The notes under the pieces are model-generated. The model did not search any database. It saw nothing but the letters and a program-made list of their open reading frames with translations, and was not told the DNA's origin. Source: Buttiauxella izardii (GTDB taxonomy: Bacteria > Pseudomonadota > Gammaproteobacteria > Enterobacterales > Enterobacteriaceae). Taken from it: a stretch of 64,000 nt of DNA. Numbering within the stretch: the stretch's first letter is position 1; each line of letters opens with the position of its first letter. A program made the translations under genes and the position numbers. This document shows, in pieces, positions 17,817 through 26,348 of this stretch. The stretch lies in the NCBI RefSeq assembly GCF_003601925.1, contig NZ_QZWH01000056.1, forward strand, positions 1-64,000. The letters are read 5' to 3'.

Positions 17817-17848
17817 AAGGCCCCTGTTGCGTGAGCAACAGGGGCCTT
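17817..17848 (-). terminator. Terminator hairpin, copy 1
   Basis: A perfect 14-bp stem AAGGCCCCTGTTGC with GTGA loop, followed by TTTT on the minus strand. It ends transcripts reading through the GTPase fossil. A near-identical hairpin closes the 41-45.5 kb operon. Confidence 0.8.
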
Positions 17849-17886
17849 GAGTAGTGATGCAATATCCCGTTTCCGGGGCTGATGAG

Positions 17887-18009
17887 TTATAAGAAGGCGA
17901 CGTTCAGCGTTGCCTGACCGTTGTAGCCATAAGCACTGTTACCGCTGACCCATGCAGGTAATCCGGAAAGTACTTGTCGCAAAGGCTCTGATGGACCTTT
18001 ATGTTCCAT
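17887..18009 (-). pseudogene. Fossil of a YfjP/YeeP-type GTPase gene
   Basis: A 40-codon frame with an excellent AGGAGATGTT ribosome binding site. Its first 23 residues (KGPSEPLRQVLSGLPAWVS) match the N-terminus of the intact GTPase at 44.66-45.52 kb (KGLQPLQNSLSGLPQWVS). It then runs into an unrelated SGNSAYGYNGQATLNVAFL end. The tail alternates hydrophobic residues like a final outer-membrane beta strand; CP4-44 has an autotransporter (flu) after its GTPase, so an internal deletion joining the two ends is conceivable. The upstream leader hairpin is also shared with the intact gene. It may still be translated as a small protein. Confidence 0.65.
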
Positions 18010-18565
18010 AACATCTCCTCAGATAAATAAAAAAGCCGGATCGCAAGGATCCGGCCAATAGTTGGGTATGTTCATGGATGTAATATCTATCTGAAAATAT
18101 TTTAAATACGTAATCAGCTATAAATTCAATTTTTAAAAATTTCAGCTGTTATTTTAAATGATTCGGTCTAAAACGCAGCCGCGTCAGAACACGGACTTAA
18201 ATATTCGGAATGGAAAAAGCAAATGCGTCAGTTGCAGGCACAACCAATGCCCAGAAAAAATAAGTGCGTGGCAAAGGAGCCTACAGCCTAATATATTATT
18301 ATATGACATTTTTTAATTAAGTAGTTCATATCCCTTTTCAGAACTCTTTGGGTAAATACGTTACAACACTACCGCCTGTCAGTAGTTTTTACTTTTTTGG
18401 ATTGTAACGAACCTGAAAAAACAAGATCTACACCCCATAATTCAAAATATATTATTCGTTTCAGGTGAATTATTTATTCAGTATTAATAGATAGCAGAAC
18501 AAAGCCATCCAGTGTTATAAATATATTCCTCAATTGTATTTTAGTTGAATATTTATGGGGGACGA
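18010..18565. other. Non-coding junction with leader hairpin
   Basis: The hairpin GCCGGATC/GATCCGGC at 18035-18055 runs into a T-rich minus strand and corresponds in position to the hairpin at 45553-45578 before the intact GTPase. The following bases (GGTATGTTCA, TATCTGAAxATxTTT) also match there. From about 18110 to 18540 I see only AT-rich DNA without genes, presumably holding the promoter of the PEBP gene. Confidence 0.55.
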
Positions 18566-19114
18566 ATGAGATTCAGTAAAAAAGTAATGATAGCAACGTT
18601 GATTCTGTGGGCTGGGGTATCATCAGCAACGGGATATGCTGCCAGAATGACGTTGAAAAGTTCGGTTTTGCATAATGGTGAAAATATCTCCGTTGATTTA
18701 ATGGCAAATGATTTCGGATGTAAAGGGAACAATATCCAGCCTGAATTATCATGGCATTCGTCCCCTGAAGGGACACGCAGTTATGCCATCACTTTATACG
18801 ATAAAGATGCTGATACAGGCAGTGGTTTCTGGCACTGGATGCTAATTGACATTCCCGCAGCACGCAATCATCTCTCACGAAATGAAATACCGGATGGTGC
18901 AACAATAAAAGCAAATGATACCGGCAAGCGCAGTTATCTTGGTCCTTGTCCTCCCGTGGGAAAAGTCCATTCTTATATTTATACACTACACGCTCTTGAT
19001 GTTGAAAAACTCGATGTACCGGATAATTCAACAGCACCACTGACCGGGTATTTTATTAATCAACATACACTTGCCACATCCACTCTTACACTCAAAGTTA
19101 TCAGAAATAAGTGA
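18566..19114 (+). CDS. Periplasmic PEBP/YbhB-YbcL family protein
   Basis: A 182-residue phosphatidylethanolamine-binding-protein homologue. Residues 1-24 are a signal peptide, so the product is periplasmic like YbcL. Family marks are PELSWHSSPEGTRSYAITLYD, the FWHWMLIDIPA motif and GPCPPVGKVHSYIYTLHAL lining the anion pocket. I prefer the second ATG, which follows GGGGGA at a normal distance; the first would add seven residues. The DoxX gene follows 30 bp on, so the two are probably co-transcribed. What it binds is unknown. Confidence 0.85.
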   Translation: MRFSKKVMIATLILWAGVSSATGYAARMTLKSSVLHNGENISVDLMANDFGCKGNNIQPELSWHSSPEGTRSYAITLYDKDADTGSGFWHWMLIDIPAARNHLSRNEIPDGATIKANDTGKRSYLGPCPPVGKVHSYIYTLHALDVEKLDVPDNSTAPLTGYFINQHTLATSTLTLKVIRNK

Positions 19115-19144
19115 CCTTTAGTATTTCTTAACAGGGGCAAATAA

Positions 19145-19957
19145 ATGAAAGCTAAAATTTATTATTTAACCTTTATTACCGGTCTGATTTCTTTTATTGC
19201 ATCGGTGACATACCTGAATCAGTACGACGGGACATGGTCCGCAATCGTGATGGTTTTGTTTTCATTCCTGATCCCATTGACAGCACTCTTATGGCGTAAA
19301 AACCGCCTGATAAGTTTTATGTTAACGTTGTTCTTTACGTTGATTGTCGTGCGAAATGCCGATCAGCATGACTGGTCGCGGGTGGGTTGGTTAACCGCCA
19401 TCACATTCATTCCTCTGCTGCTCCAGGCCATCATTATCTTCAGGGAGGGGATACGTCAATATGGTCACCAGGAGGTCGCACTCTCCTTTTTAAGAATGTT
19501 TGTTGGATTTAATTTCCTGACGCATTGTACTGAAAAACTGTTTTTGTCGCATCATGATGCCGGTCTGGTTGGTTTCTTTCAGAATGTCGTGGGTATGCAT
19601 ACTTTCGGTACCGTGCTCAGTGAAAACGTTGCCGTTACAATGATTATTCTCGGTGGGCTCGCCGAACTCACAGCAGCAGTATCGATTGGTTTCGGTTTTC
19701 TGACCCGTGCTGGCGCTTTTATTGCAGCAATTTATCTTATTGCGGCCGAGTTAATGAGTGGACATTTTGGTATCGGTTACACATGGATGATGCCAGGAGG
19801 CGGATGGGAATTTCCCTTCTTTTATTTTATGGTCACTATTCCGTTTTTACTGCCTAATTCCGCAGGTAAATTGTCACTGGATTTCGAATGGAAAACGGCG
19901 TTCCAGCCCATCATTAATCTCTTCTCGGGCGTGGATGCCAGTTTAAAAGACCGCTAA
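19145..19957 (+). CDS. DoxX-family inner-membrane protein
   Basis: A 270-residue membrane protein with about seven hydrophobic segments. The C-terminal 150 residues resemble DoxX/DoxD (FLRMFVGFNFLTHCTEKLF; ILGGLAELTAAVSIGFGFLTRAGAF; PGGGWEFPFFYFMV). The first 100 residues hold extra helices not found in minimal DoxX proteins. DoxX members take part in thiol or quinone redox steps, but a function cannot be read here. A terminator follows. Confidence 0.8.
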   Translation: MKAKIYYLTFITGLISFIASVTYLNQYDGTWSAIVMVLFSFLIPLTALLWRKNRLISFMLTLFFTLIVVRNADQHDWSRVGWLTAITFIPLLLQAIIIFREGIRQYGHQEVALSFLRMFVGFNFLTHCTEKLFLSHHDAGLVGFFQNVVGMHTFGTVLSENVAVTMIILGGLAELTAAVSIGFGFLTRAGAFIAAIYLIAAELMSGHFGIGYTWMMPGGGWEFPFFYFMVTIPFLLPNSAGKLSLDFEWKTAFQPIINLFSGVDASLKDR

Positions 19958-19973
19958 TTAAAGACAGTTTGCA

Positions 19974-19999
19974 ACGGCGAGCCTGCTCGCCGTTTTTTT
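19974..19999 (+). terminator. Terminator after the doxX-type gene
   Basis: CGGCGAGC/GCTCGCCG stem with a two-base loop and seven T residues. Confidence 0.85.
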
Positions 20000-20017
20000 G
20001 TGCTCTCCCACAACAGG

Positions 20018-20797
20018 CTATTCCTGATAGTGGTGTTGATGCCAGATTTCAGCGGCCTGACCGGGGGTTTTATTTTTTCGGCAGATGAGATAATCCAGCT
20101 CGCTGATGACGGTATTACCGGGTGATAAAGCCTGAAGCTCAGCAAGTAACTGGGGTTCGAATGTCTCTGTTATCGATTTGGACGCAATCAGCGTAGCTTC
20201 ATCCTGTCCGCCAAGTAACCCTTTTGGCTCTTCTAATGCCCGGATGGTATATCGGTGATGCAGGAACTGCGGATGCCACAAGGGAATAACGAGCCAGCGC
20301 TGTTCGCTGACAGCCTGCTCAAAAGTGCTGTAGCACGCCGATTCACTGCCATTTTCAAAATAATAACCGGAATCGGCAAGTTGATATTCCTCGATCATTG
20401 TACGAGAAAAACGGCTGATCCCGGCCCCCGGGTTAATACCCAGGATCCGTTTTTCCATTTTCAACAGGACATCGGGTCTGAGTAAGTCTTCAACAGAGCT
20501 CACATCGCTGACGGGGACATAATCAGGGACTCCCCATATACAGTAAGGATGATACAGGACTGTTAATTTAACCGTATTATCCTGATAAGGGGCCAGATAG
20601 ACATCGTGGCTGGCAGGGAGCCAGGCTGAAACGAGCATGTCCACTTCTCCTTTCCCATAGCGCTTAAACATCTCTTCATGAGGGCTGGCTGTCATTTCAA
20701 CCTGCCAGCCATATTTTTCAAATACAGTACAAACCAGCGCTGCACTGGCCGCGTGGAAACTTAAATCAATATGACCGATACGAAGTGTTTTTTTCAT
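20018..20797 (-). CDS. Orphan glycine-betaine-type substrate-binding protein
   Basis: A 259-residue protein with the OpuAC/ProX type II periplasmic-binding fold: KKTLRIGHIDLSFHAASAALV at the start, DMLVSAWLPASHDVYLA, a GINPGAGISRFSRTMIEEYQL middle and WLVIPLWHPQFLHHRYTIRAL. It has no signal peptide or lipobox and no permease or ATPase gene beside it. It may act as a cytoplasmic ligand sensor or be stranded. The ATG follows GAGGACGAGC. Confidence 0.78.
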   Translation of the reverse strand: MKKTLRIGHIDLSFHAASAALVCTVFEKYGWQVEMTASPHEEMFKRYGKGEVDMLVSAWLPASHDVYLAPYQDNTVKLTVLYHPYCIWGVPDYVPVSDVSSVEDLLRPDVLLKMEKRILGINPGAGISRFSRTMIEEYQLADSGYYFENGSESACYSTFEQAVSEQRWLVIPLWHPQFLHHRYTIRALEEPKGLLGGQDEATLIASKSITETFEPQLLAELQALSPGNTVISELDYLICRKNKTPGQAAEIWHQHHYQE

Positions 20798-21314
20798 GCT
20801 CGTCCTCAAAGGAATAGAGTTGGATAAAAAAAACGCTATGCTGTATTAGCCATAGCGTAAAAGTAACATTTCTGTTACTACGTCGAACTTTAATACCGGG
20901 GCGCGGCTGAATGATATTTTTGATTCAGTATGCGGACTCACGGGAACCATCACCAACAAAGCAAATCCACTCTGGTCTTTATCACTGTGTAGAACCCAAT
21001 ATAACTATCACAGCAGTGATGCCTGTTAATTTATAGTAAGAGACAGAATGTCTTATTAATGCCGTTAAAATCTCAGGTTAGAAAATAGCGTAAATCGAAC
21101 CGCTTAAAAATAATGACTGAACGATAAGACTTATCTTTCAAACGTGAAAATAAGCGGGATAACTGGCCCCCAATTTGCCCGTTATCCCTGCACAGTTGTA
21201 TTTTGGTTCGCTATCCCGCCGTACTGACTGCAACGGATACCACCCTAAACCAGGCGCTGACAGTAGAGTGACATGCGTACAGACTCGAACCGCTTCAGAA
21301 AATGGCATTGTCCT
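20798..21314. other. Intergenic region with inverted repeats
   Basis: No gene is evident in 517 bases. CGCTATG/CATAGCG (20833-20859) and GTAACA/TGTTAC (20863-20878) form adjacent hairpins just upstream of the substrate-binding protein gene and could be operators. The rest is AT-rich or unassignable. Confidence 0.45.
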
Positions 21315-21716
21315 TCAAGAAGTTGATTCCGGTACAGGTTCACTGAACACCGCTTCAACTAACTGCCCTCCGGGGGCTCGTATAAACACTCGCCGCTCCT
21401 GAATATCAGCCAGGTCCATCAGGGAATAATGTATCCCAAGACCCTGGAGTTTTTCCCGAAAGGCACCGTAACCTTCGAGATGAAATGCCACATGGTCAAT
21501 ACTTTCTTTTAACGCCGCAGCGGGTAACGGGTACCCTTCGTCGCCCGCAGGAATAATATGCACCAGCGGTTTGTCCTGTGCATATAACCAGTAACCGGGA
21601 ATGCGGTTGCTGATAAGACCGGGGCGTGCCCCGGGCTGTAAATCAAAGACTGCGATAAAAAAGTCTCGCGTGGCGTCCATGTCACTGCTTCGGAATGTCG
21701 CATGGTCGATGTACAT
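21315..21716 (-). CDS. VOC-family (glyoxalase-like) protein
   Basis: A 133-residue vicinal-oxygen-chelate protein made of two beta-alpha-beta units. MYIDHATFRSSDMDATRDFF gives the first metal ligand (His5), DHVAFHLEGYGAFREKL the second repeat, and the C-terminal PGGQLVEAVF the last ligand glutamate. Substrate is unknown; glyoxalase, dioxygenase and antibiotic-binding proteins share this fold. It begins two bases after the MFS gene ends, so both are on one transcript. Confidence 0.82.
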   Translation of the reverse strand: MYIDHATFRSSDMDATRDFFIAVFDLQPGARPGLISNRIPGYWLYAQDKPLVHIIPAGDEGYPLPAAALKESIDHVAFHLEGYGAFREKLQGLGIHYSLMDLADIQERRVFIRAPGGQLVEAVFSEPVPESTS

Positions 21717-21718
21717 CG

Positions 21719-22894
21719 TTACCTCGCGGCCTGGACTTTCAGGCCAGTGGTACGACGGTTAAACAGCACAAACGCAATGCCGGCCACAGGGATCAGTATC
21801 GCCACCCACGGAATACCTGCCGCGCCGAGGGCACTGTCGACGGTCAGACCACCGATAATCCCGCCCAGTGCATTCGCCAGGTTGAAGGCTGAGATATTAG
21901 CGGTACCGGCCAGTTCCGGTGCAGTACTGCCATGTTTCAGTACGCTCATCTGTAATGGCGGGACATTACCGAATGAGGCAATGCCGAACAGGAACGTCGC
22001 CACCATAAACAACCAGTAATGGCTGCTGACCAGGCCAACAACAATCAGTGACGCGACCATCAGGACCGGCCATAAAAGCTGCGCCTGGCGCAGGTTGCGG
22101 TCTGCTGTCATACCGCCGATATGGTTACCCACCACGAGGCCCAGCCCGACAACAAACAGCAGTACGGTTAACGCCTGTACGCTGTAACCTGCCACCTGCT
22201 CTGCCAGTGGTGCAATGTAACCATACAGCGTCATAAAGCCCGTCCAGCACAGAACGGTAATCGCAAGGCTTGCCAGTAACGGGCCATGACGGAATACCGC
22301 CAGCTGCTGACGGACACTTTTACCCGGCTCAGGAGGCTGGCGCTGAATGGTCAGCATAATAGCAACCAGCGCCACCGCACCCAGGGCGGAGACAACATAA
22401 AACGTCACGTTCCAGCCGAAGATATTGCCAATCCAGGCCCCGAACGGCACACCCAACACGTTGGCCAGCGTCAGCCCGGCAAACATTTGCCCCACAGCGC
22501 GGCCCGCAAGATTCTGTGCCACCAGACGCGTTGCGACCACCGCACCGATACCGTAAAACGGCCCCTGTACCAGGCCCGCCAGCACCCGGCTGACCAGCAG
22601 CACCGAATAACTGGTGGATAAGGCGCTGACGAGGTTTGCGGCAATAAACATCACCATCAGTCCGGCCAGGACATTACGTTTTTCAAAACGGGCGAGCCAC
22701 AGCGTCAGCACCGGCCCACCGATAACAATTGCCATCGCGTAAGCGGTGATAACGTTTCCCGCCTGACCGTCGGTGATATTAAGGGAGTGCGCCATGGTGG
22801 TGAGTAACCCGGCGACAACAAACTCGGCGGTGCCAATAGCAAAAGCGGATAAGGTCAGTATCCAGACCTGTAAAGGGATACGTTGCGGTTTCAT
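21719..22894 (-). CDS. MFS efflux transporter, DHA1 (AraJ-like) family
   Basis: A 391-residue transporter with 12 predicted membrane helices. FAIGTAEFVVAGLLTTMAHSL in helix 1 and the motif after helix 2 (LTLWLARFEKRN) are typical of the AraJ/NepI-like DHA1 group, as is the GxxxGPxxG motif in RVLAGLVQGPFYGIGA. The first probable start is the ATG of MKPQRIPLQ; eleven codons upstream are open. It is paired with a VOC gene and divergent from nothing; the next gene right is a same-strand LysR regulator. Substrate unknown. Confidence 0.88.
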   Translation of the reverse strand: MKPQRIPLQVWILTLSAFAIGTAEFVVAGLLTTMAHSLNITDGQAGNVITAYAMAIVIGGPVLTLWLARFEKRNVLAGLMVMFIAANLVSALSTSYSVLLVSRVLAGLVQGPFYGIGAVVATRLVAQNLAGRAVGQMFAGLTLANVLGVPFGAWIGNIFGWNVTFYVVSALGAVALVAIMLTIQRQPPEPGKSVRQQLAVFRHGPLLASLAITVLCWTGFMTLYGYIAPLAEQVAGYSVQALTVLLFVVGLGLVVGNHIGGMTADRNLRQAQLLWPVLMVASLIVVGLVSSHYWLFMVATFLFGIASFGNVPPLQMSVLKHGSTAPELAGTANISAFNLANALGGIIGGLTVDSALGAAGIPWVAILIPVAGIAFVLFNRRTTGLKVQAAR

Positions 22895-23008
22895 AAGTGA
22901 CTCTGACAGATAAATGATGAGAGTCATTCTGGACTAAAGAATCACTTTTGATAATTGCAGTAATATGGAATGGATTATTTTGTTTTTATGAATAAACCTG
23001 TTGCCGGA

Positions 23009-23920
23009 TCATTCATTATCCAGCCAGTTGATGAAAAACTCGCTGAAAGCCGTCACCTGCAAAGGCTGAAAACGGCGTTGCGGGTAGACAAACTGGAGGC
23101 CAACCTGTTTTTTGTCATGGCGACTGAAACCGATAAAGGTGTCGGCAAATAAGACGATGAGCCGCCCCTGTTCGACATCGCGCTTCACATCCCACCATGA
23201 TTTGCTGGCGATACCCGCCCCGGCCAGCACCCACTGGCGCAAAAGGGCACCGTCATCACACACCATGGCTGGCGTGACCCGCACCATGGAGGGCACATCA
23301 TGCGCTTCAAAACGCCACTCGTTCATTGGCGTGCCGCGCTGCTCCATCACCAGGCAACGATGCCCGTGCAGGTCATCCGGATGCACAGGTGCTCCATGTG
23401 TTTCAAGATAGCTTTTTGACGCAACCAGCACCCGATGATTGGGGCGGATAAATTTCGTCACCAGATTGCTGTCCGGGAGGTTGCCGAAGCGCACGCTCAT
23501 GTCCAGACGGTTGGCAATCAAATCCACCACACTTTCACTCAGATAGACAAAGCTTCTGACTTCAGGATGCAGGCGGGAAAAATCGAGCAGTGCGGCCGAA
23601 AGATACTGCCGGCCAAAATCTGATGGCGCTGAAATACGCAGGCTGCCGCTGAGCATCCCGTCTTTCTGTGTCAGTTTCGACTCGGCCTGCGCCATTTCCT
23701 CCATCACGCGAAGTGCGGCGTGGTAAAAATCCTCACCGGCACGTGTCAGTGCAATTGCCCGGGTGGAACGATTAAACAGCCGGGTCTGATAGCGTTCTTC
23801 CAGTGCCTTTAACCGGGCCGTCATGGTGGCAGGAGAAAGATTCATCCGCCGTCCCGCTGCGGCCAGTCCACCCGCCTCCACGACTTCCACCAGTAACGTC
23901 ATATCTTCAAACTTGCCCAT
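23009..23920 (-). CDS. LysR-family regulator
   Basis: A 303-residue LysR-type regulator. The winged helix occupies residues 1-60 (AGGLAAAGRRMNLSPATMTARLKALE), and the rest is a two-lobed effector domain starting SGSLRISAPSDFGR. It resembles the CrgA/YhjC-like branch. It is divergent from the OYE-SDR-SnoaL-like operon with about 100 bp between them. That arrangement strongly suggests it controls that operon and itself. The effector is unknown; a quinone, enone or other electrophile would fit the neighbours. Confidence 0.88.
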   Translation of the reverse strand: MGKFEDMTLLVEVVEAGGLAAAGRRMNLSPATMTARLKALEERYQTRLFNRSTRAIALTRAGEDFYHAALRVMEEMAQAESKLTQKDGMLSGSLRISAPSDFGRQYLSAALLDFSRLHPEVRSFVYLSESVVDLIANRLDMSVRFGNLPDSNLVTKFIRPNHRVLVASKSYLETHGAPVHPDDLHGHRCLVMEQRGTPMNEWRFEAHDVPSMVRVTPAMVCDDGALLRQWVLAGAGIASKSWWDVKRDVEQGRLIVLFADTFIGFSRHDKKQVGLQFVYPQRRFQPLQVTAFSEFFINWLDNE

Positions 23921-24022
23921 TATTCCGTTTTCCTGAAAATAGAATCAGTTATTCCCGCCATTATCAAAGCGACGCGCAGGACGTAAAGTCAAGTCATAAC
24001 TGACCGCCCTGGAGAACAGAAC

Positions 24023-25129
24023 ATGCAACAACAACCGCTTTTTGAAACCACACAGATTGGCCATCTTGAGCTAAAAAACCGTATTGTGATGGCGCCGATG
24101 ACCCGTGCACGTACCGCGCAGCCGGGCAATATCCCCACTGCACTGATGGCGGAGTATTACCAGCAACGCGCCAGTGCAGGTCTCATCATCACCGAAGCGA
24201 CGCAGATTTCTCCGCAGGGTCAGGGTTACTCCTGGACGCCGGGGATCCATTCCGCTGAACAAATCGCAGGCTGGCGTCTGGTGACCGATGCGGTTCATAA
24301 AGTGAACGGCAAAATCTTCTCTCAGTTGTGGCATGTGGGGCGTATGTCTCATGAAAGTTTTCACCCGGACGGAAAGCCTGTTGCCCCTTCAGCATTGTCA
24401 CCGGAGGCACAGGTGTGGGTAGTTAACCGCGAAGGTGTGGGTGAAATGGTTGACTGCCCGGTCCCGCGTGAACTGACCCATGGCGATATTCAGCAGGTGA
24501 TTGCGGATTACCGCCAGGCGGCCATCAATGCTATGGAAGCCGGATTTGACGGTGTGGAAGTCCACGGTGGCAACGGGTACCTGATTGACCAGTTCCTGCG
24601 TCGCTCCTCGAATAAACGGACCGATGAATATGGCGGCAGCCTGGCAAACCGCGTGCGTTTCGCTCAGGAAGTGCTGGAAGCCATCAGCGACGCCATTGGT
24701 GCAGAGCGCACCGGTATTCGCCTGGCGCCATTTATCACCCAACGTGGCATGGACGACCCACAGGCCATCGAAGCGATTCTGGCGCTGGCGGCCTGGTGTG
24801 AAACAAAGGGCATCGCCTTTATTCATCTGGCTGAAGCTGACTGGGATGATGCACCGCAGGTGCCTTATGAGTTCCGTGAAACCCTGCGGGCAACCTTCAG
24901 CGGTGCCATTATTGTGGCGGGGAATTACACCCGTGAAAAAGCCGACAAACTGCTGGCGGCGGGTGTGGTGGACCTGGTGGCCTTTGGTCGCCCTTTTATC
25001 GCCAACCCCGACTTCCCGCGCCGTCTGAAACAAAACCTGCCGCTGGCAGAGATGGGCAATCCGGCAACGCTGTTTGGCGGTACTGAAGTCGGTTATACCG
25101 ATTATCCGTTCCTGACGACTGAGGTCTGA
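24023..25129 (+). CDS. Old yellow enzyme 1 (NemA-like ene-reductase)
   Basis: A 368-residue FMN flavoenzyme of the OYE family that reduces activated C=C bonds with NAD(P)H. IVMAPMTRAR binds FMN; H181 and N184 in EVHGGNGYLIDQFLR form the usual substrate-binding pair; DEYGGSLANRVRF and the C-terminal VAFGRPFIANPDFP are FMN-phosphate motifs. It heads an operon with an SDR and a SnoaL-like gene and lies opposite a LysR regulator. NemA-like enzymes detoxify quinones, nitro compounds and N-ethylmaleimide; the natural substrate here is unknown. Confidence 0.93.
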   Translation: MQQQPLFETTQIGHLELKNRIVMAPMTRARTAQPGNIPTALMAEYYQQRASAGLIITEATQISPQGQGYSWTPGIHSAEQIAGWRLVTDAVHKVNGKIFSQLWHVGRMSHESFHPDGKPVAPSALSPEAQVWVVNREGVGEMVDCPVPRELTHGDIQQVIADYRQAAINAMEAGFDGVEVHGGNGYLIDQFLRRSSNKRTDEYGGSLANRVRFAQEVLEAISDAIGAERTGIRLAPFITQRGMDDPQAIEAILALAAWCETKGIAFIHLAEADWDDAPQVPYEFRETLRATFSGAIIVAGNYTREKADKLLAAGVVDLVAFGRPFIANPDFPRRLKQNLPLAEMGNPATLFGGTEVGYTDYPFLTTEV

Positions 25130-25132
25130 ATC

Positions 25133-25852
25133 ATGACACAACGCACACTCATTCTTGGTGGCGCTACGGGGATTGGTTTCGCCGTGGCACAGCTTCTGGC
25201 AACCCGTGGGGAGCATATTATTCTTGCCGGTCGCCATCACGATAAACTTCAACATGCCTGTCAGCAACTTCAGACAACCGGTGCGACAGCGGAAAGCCTG
25301 GTACTGGATATCGCCGATGAAGCGCAACTTGAGCGCCTGGCCCGGACGCTTGAACCGGTGGACAACATTGTGGTGACGGCGGGCTCCCAGGCGCCGGGTG
25401 GCGCATTCACCACCCTGGATTTGAAGACCGCAAAACAGGCGTTTGATACCAAATTCTGGGGCAGTCTTGCGGTTGCCCGTCATCTGAGCGGGAAAATTAA
25501 ACCCGGAGGAACACTGACCCTGACCAGCGGTTTTCTTGCCCGTCGTACCGTTCCCGGCACCCTGGTGAAAACCACGATGAATGCGGCTCTGGAAGCTGCA
25601 GTGAAAATGCTGGCAAAAGAGTTATCTCCTCTGCGCGTTAACGCCATCAGTCCGGGGCTGACAGATACTGAAGCCTACGCAGGTATGGCTCCGGAAGCAC
25701 GTGAACAGATGCTGGCGCGGGCGGCAGAAAATCTACCGGCCAAAAGGTATGGTCGTGCAGAAGACCTGGCAAAAGGGTATCTGTTTGTCATGGATAACCC
25801 CTTTGTCACCGGCTCGGTAGTGGATATTGAGGGTGGGGCCCTGATTAATTAA
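25133..25852 (+). CDS. Short-chain dehydrogenase-like protein, atypical active site
   Basis: A 239-residue Rossmann protein starting three bases after the OYE stop. LILGGATGIGFAVAQLLA is the nucleotide loop, and RVNAISPGLTDT is the usual motif after the active site. The catalytic serine is present (TLTSGF), but the YxxxK pair is not: the expected place reads VPGTLVKTTMNAA, keeping a lysine but no tyrosine. It may be a non-canonical reductase or have another role. Coupled to OYE 1 by spacing. Confidence 0.8.
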   Translation: MTQRTLILGGATGIGFAVAQLLATRGEHIILAGRHHDKLQHACQQLQTTGATAESLVLDIADEAQLERLARTLEPVDNIVVTAGSQAPGGAFTTLDLKTAKQAFDTKFWGSLAVARHLSGKIKPGGTLTLTSGFLARRTVPGTLVKTTMNAALEAAVKMLAKELSPLRVNAISPGLTDTEAYAGMAPEAREQMLARAAENLPAKRYGRAEDLAKGYLFVMDNPFVTGSVVDIEGGALIN

Positions 25853-25867
25853 CCCGGAGAAATGAAG

Positions 25868-26284
25868 ATGACTCACCTGGATGTGGTTAAAGCCTATTTT
25901 AAATACTGTGTAGACGGAAAAGATGTCGAACGCGTGAATGAATTTTTTGATGAAAACGTGGTGATTCATCGTCCTGACTGCCCCGGGCCACTAGTCGGTC
26001 TTGAAGTTTTTAAAAAAGGGCTGCGCGAGAATGTGACCGACCGCTATAAGACTATTGTGACGACATTTCAAAAAGAGGTTGTTGCTGACGACCAGGTTGT
26101 TGTGGCCCTGACTCATGTGGCGACAGGCTCTAATACGTGGAACGGTTTTGACGTCAGAGGCAGGGATGTCACCTGGACCAGCCTGACCTATTTCAGGTTC
26201 AATACATCCGGCAAAATTGTTGAAGAAATAGTGGAGCGTAATGAATTAAATATGGCGCGTCAGTTAGAACTCGTTGATTTTTAA
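25868..26284 (+). CDS. SnoaL-like (NTF2 fold) protein
   Basis: A 138-residue protein of the SnoaL/NTF2-like superfamily: VVKAYFKYCVDGKDVERVNEFFDENVVIHRP gives the N-terminal helices and first strand, and WTSLTYFRFNTSGKIVEEIVERNEL the final strands. These cone-shaped folds bind small hydrophobic molecules and some are isomerases or hydrolases. Third gene of the OYE 1 operon. Two ATGs lie six bases apart; I take the second because GGAG is better spaced to it. A terminator-like hairpin follows. Confidence 0.75.
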   Translation: MTHLDVVKAYFKYCVDGKDVERVNEFFDENVVIHRPDCPGPLVGLEVFKKGLRENVTDRYKTIVTTFQKEVVADDQVVVALTHVATGSNTWNGFDVRGRDVTWTSLTYFRFNTSGKIVEEIVERNELNMARQLELVDF

Positions 26285-26307
26285 TCGCTAAGCTATAAGA
26301 GAAATAC

Positions 26308-26348
26308 AGGGCTGTTTTATGTGAAATGGTAAAGCAGCTCTTTTTTTG
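26308..26348 (+). terminator. Terminator after the OYE 1 operon
   Basis: AGGGCTG pairs with CAGCTCT (one G-U pair) across a long loop, followed by eight T residues. Confidence 0.65.

Noticed and set aside
24398-25483. 361-codon minus-strand frame across OYE 1 and the SDR
   Set aside because: It is antisense to two genes with clear enzymatic motifs and codes a low-complexity, Arg/His-rich sequence typical of a shadow frame.
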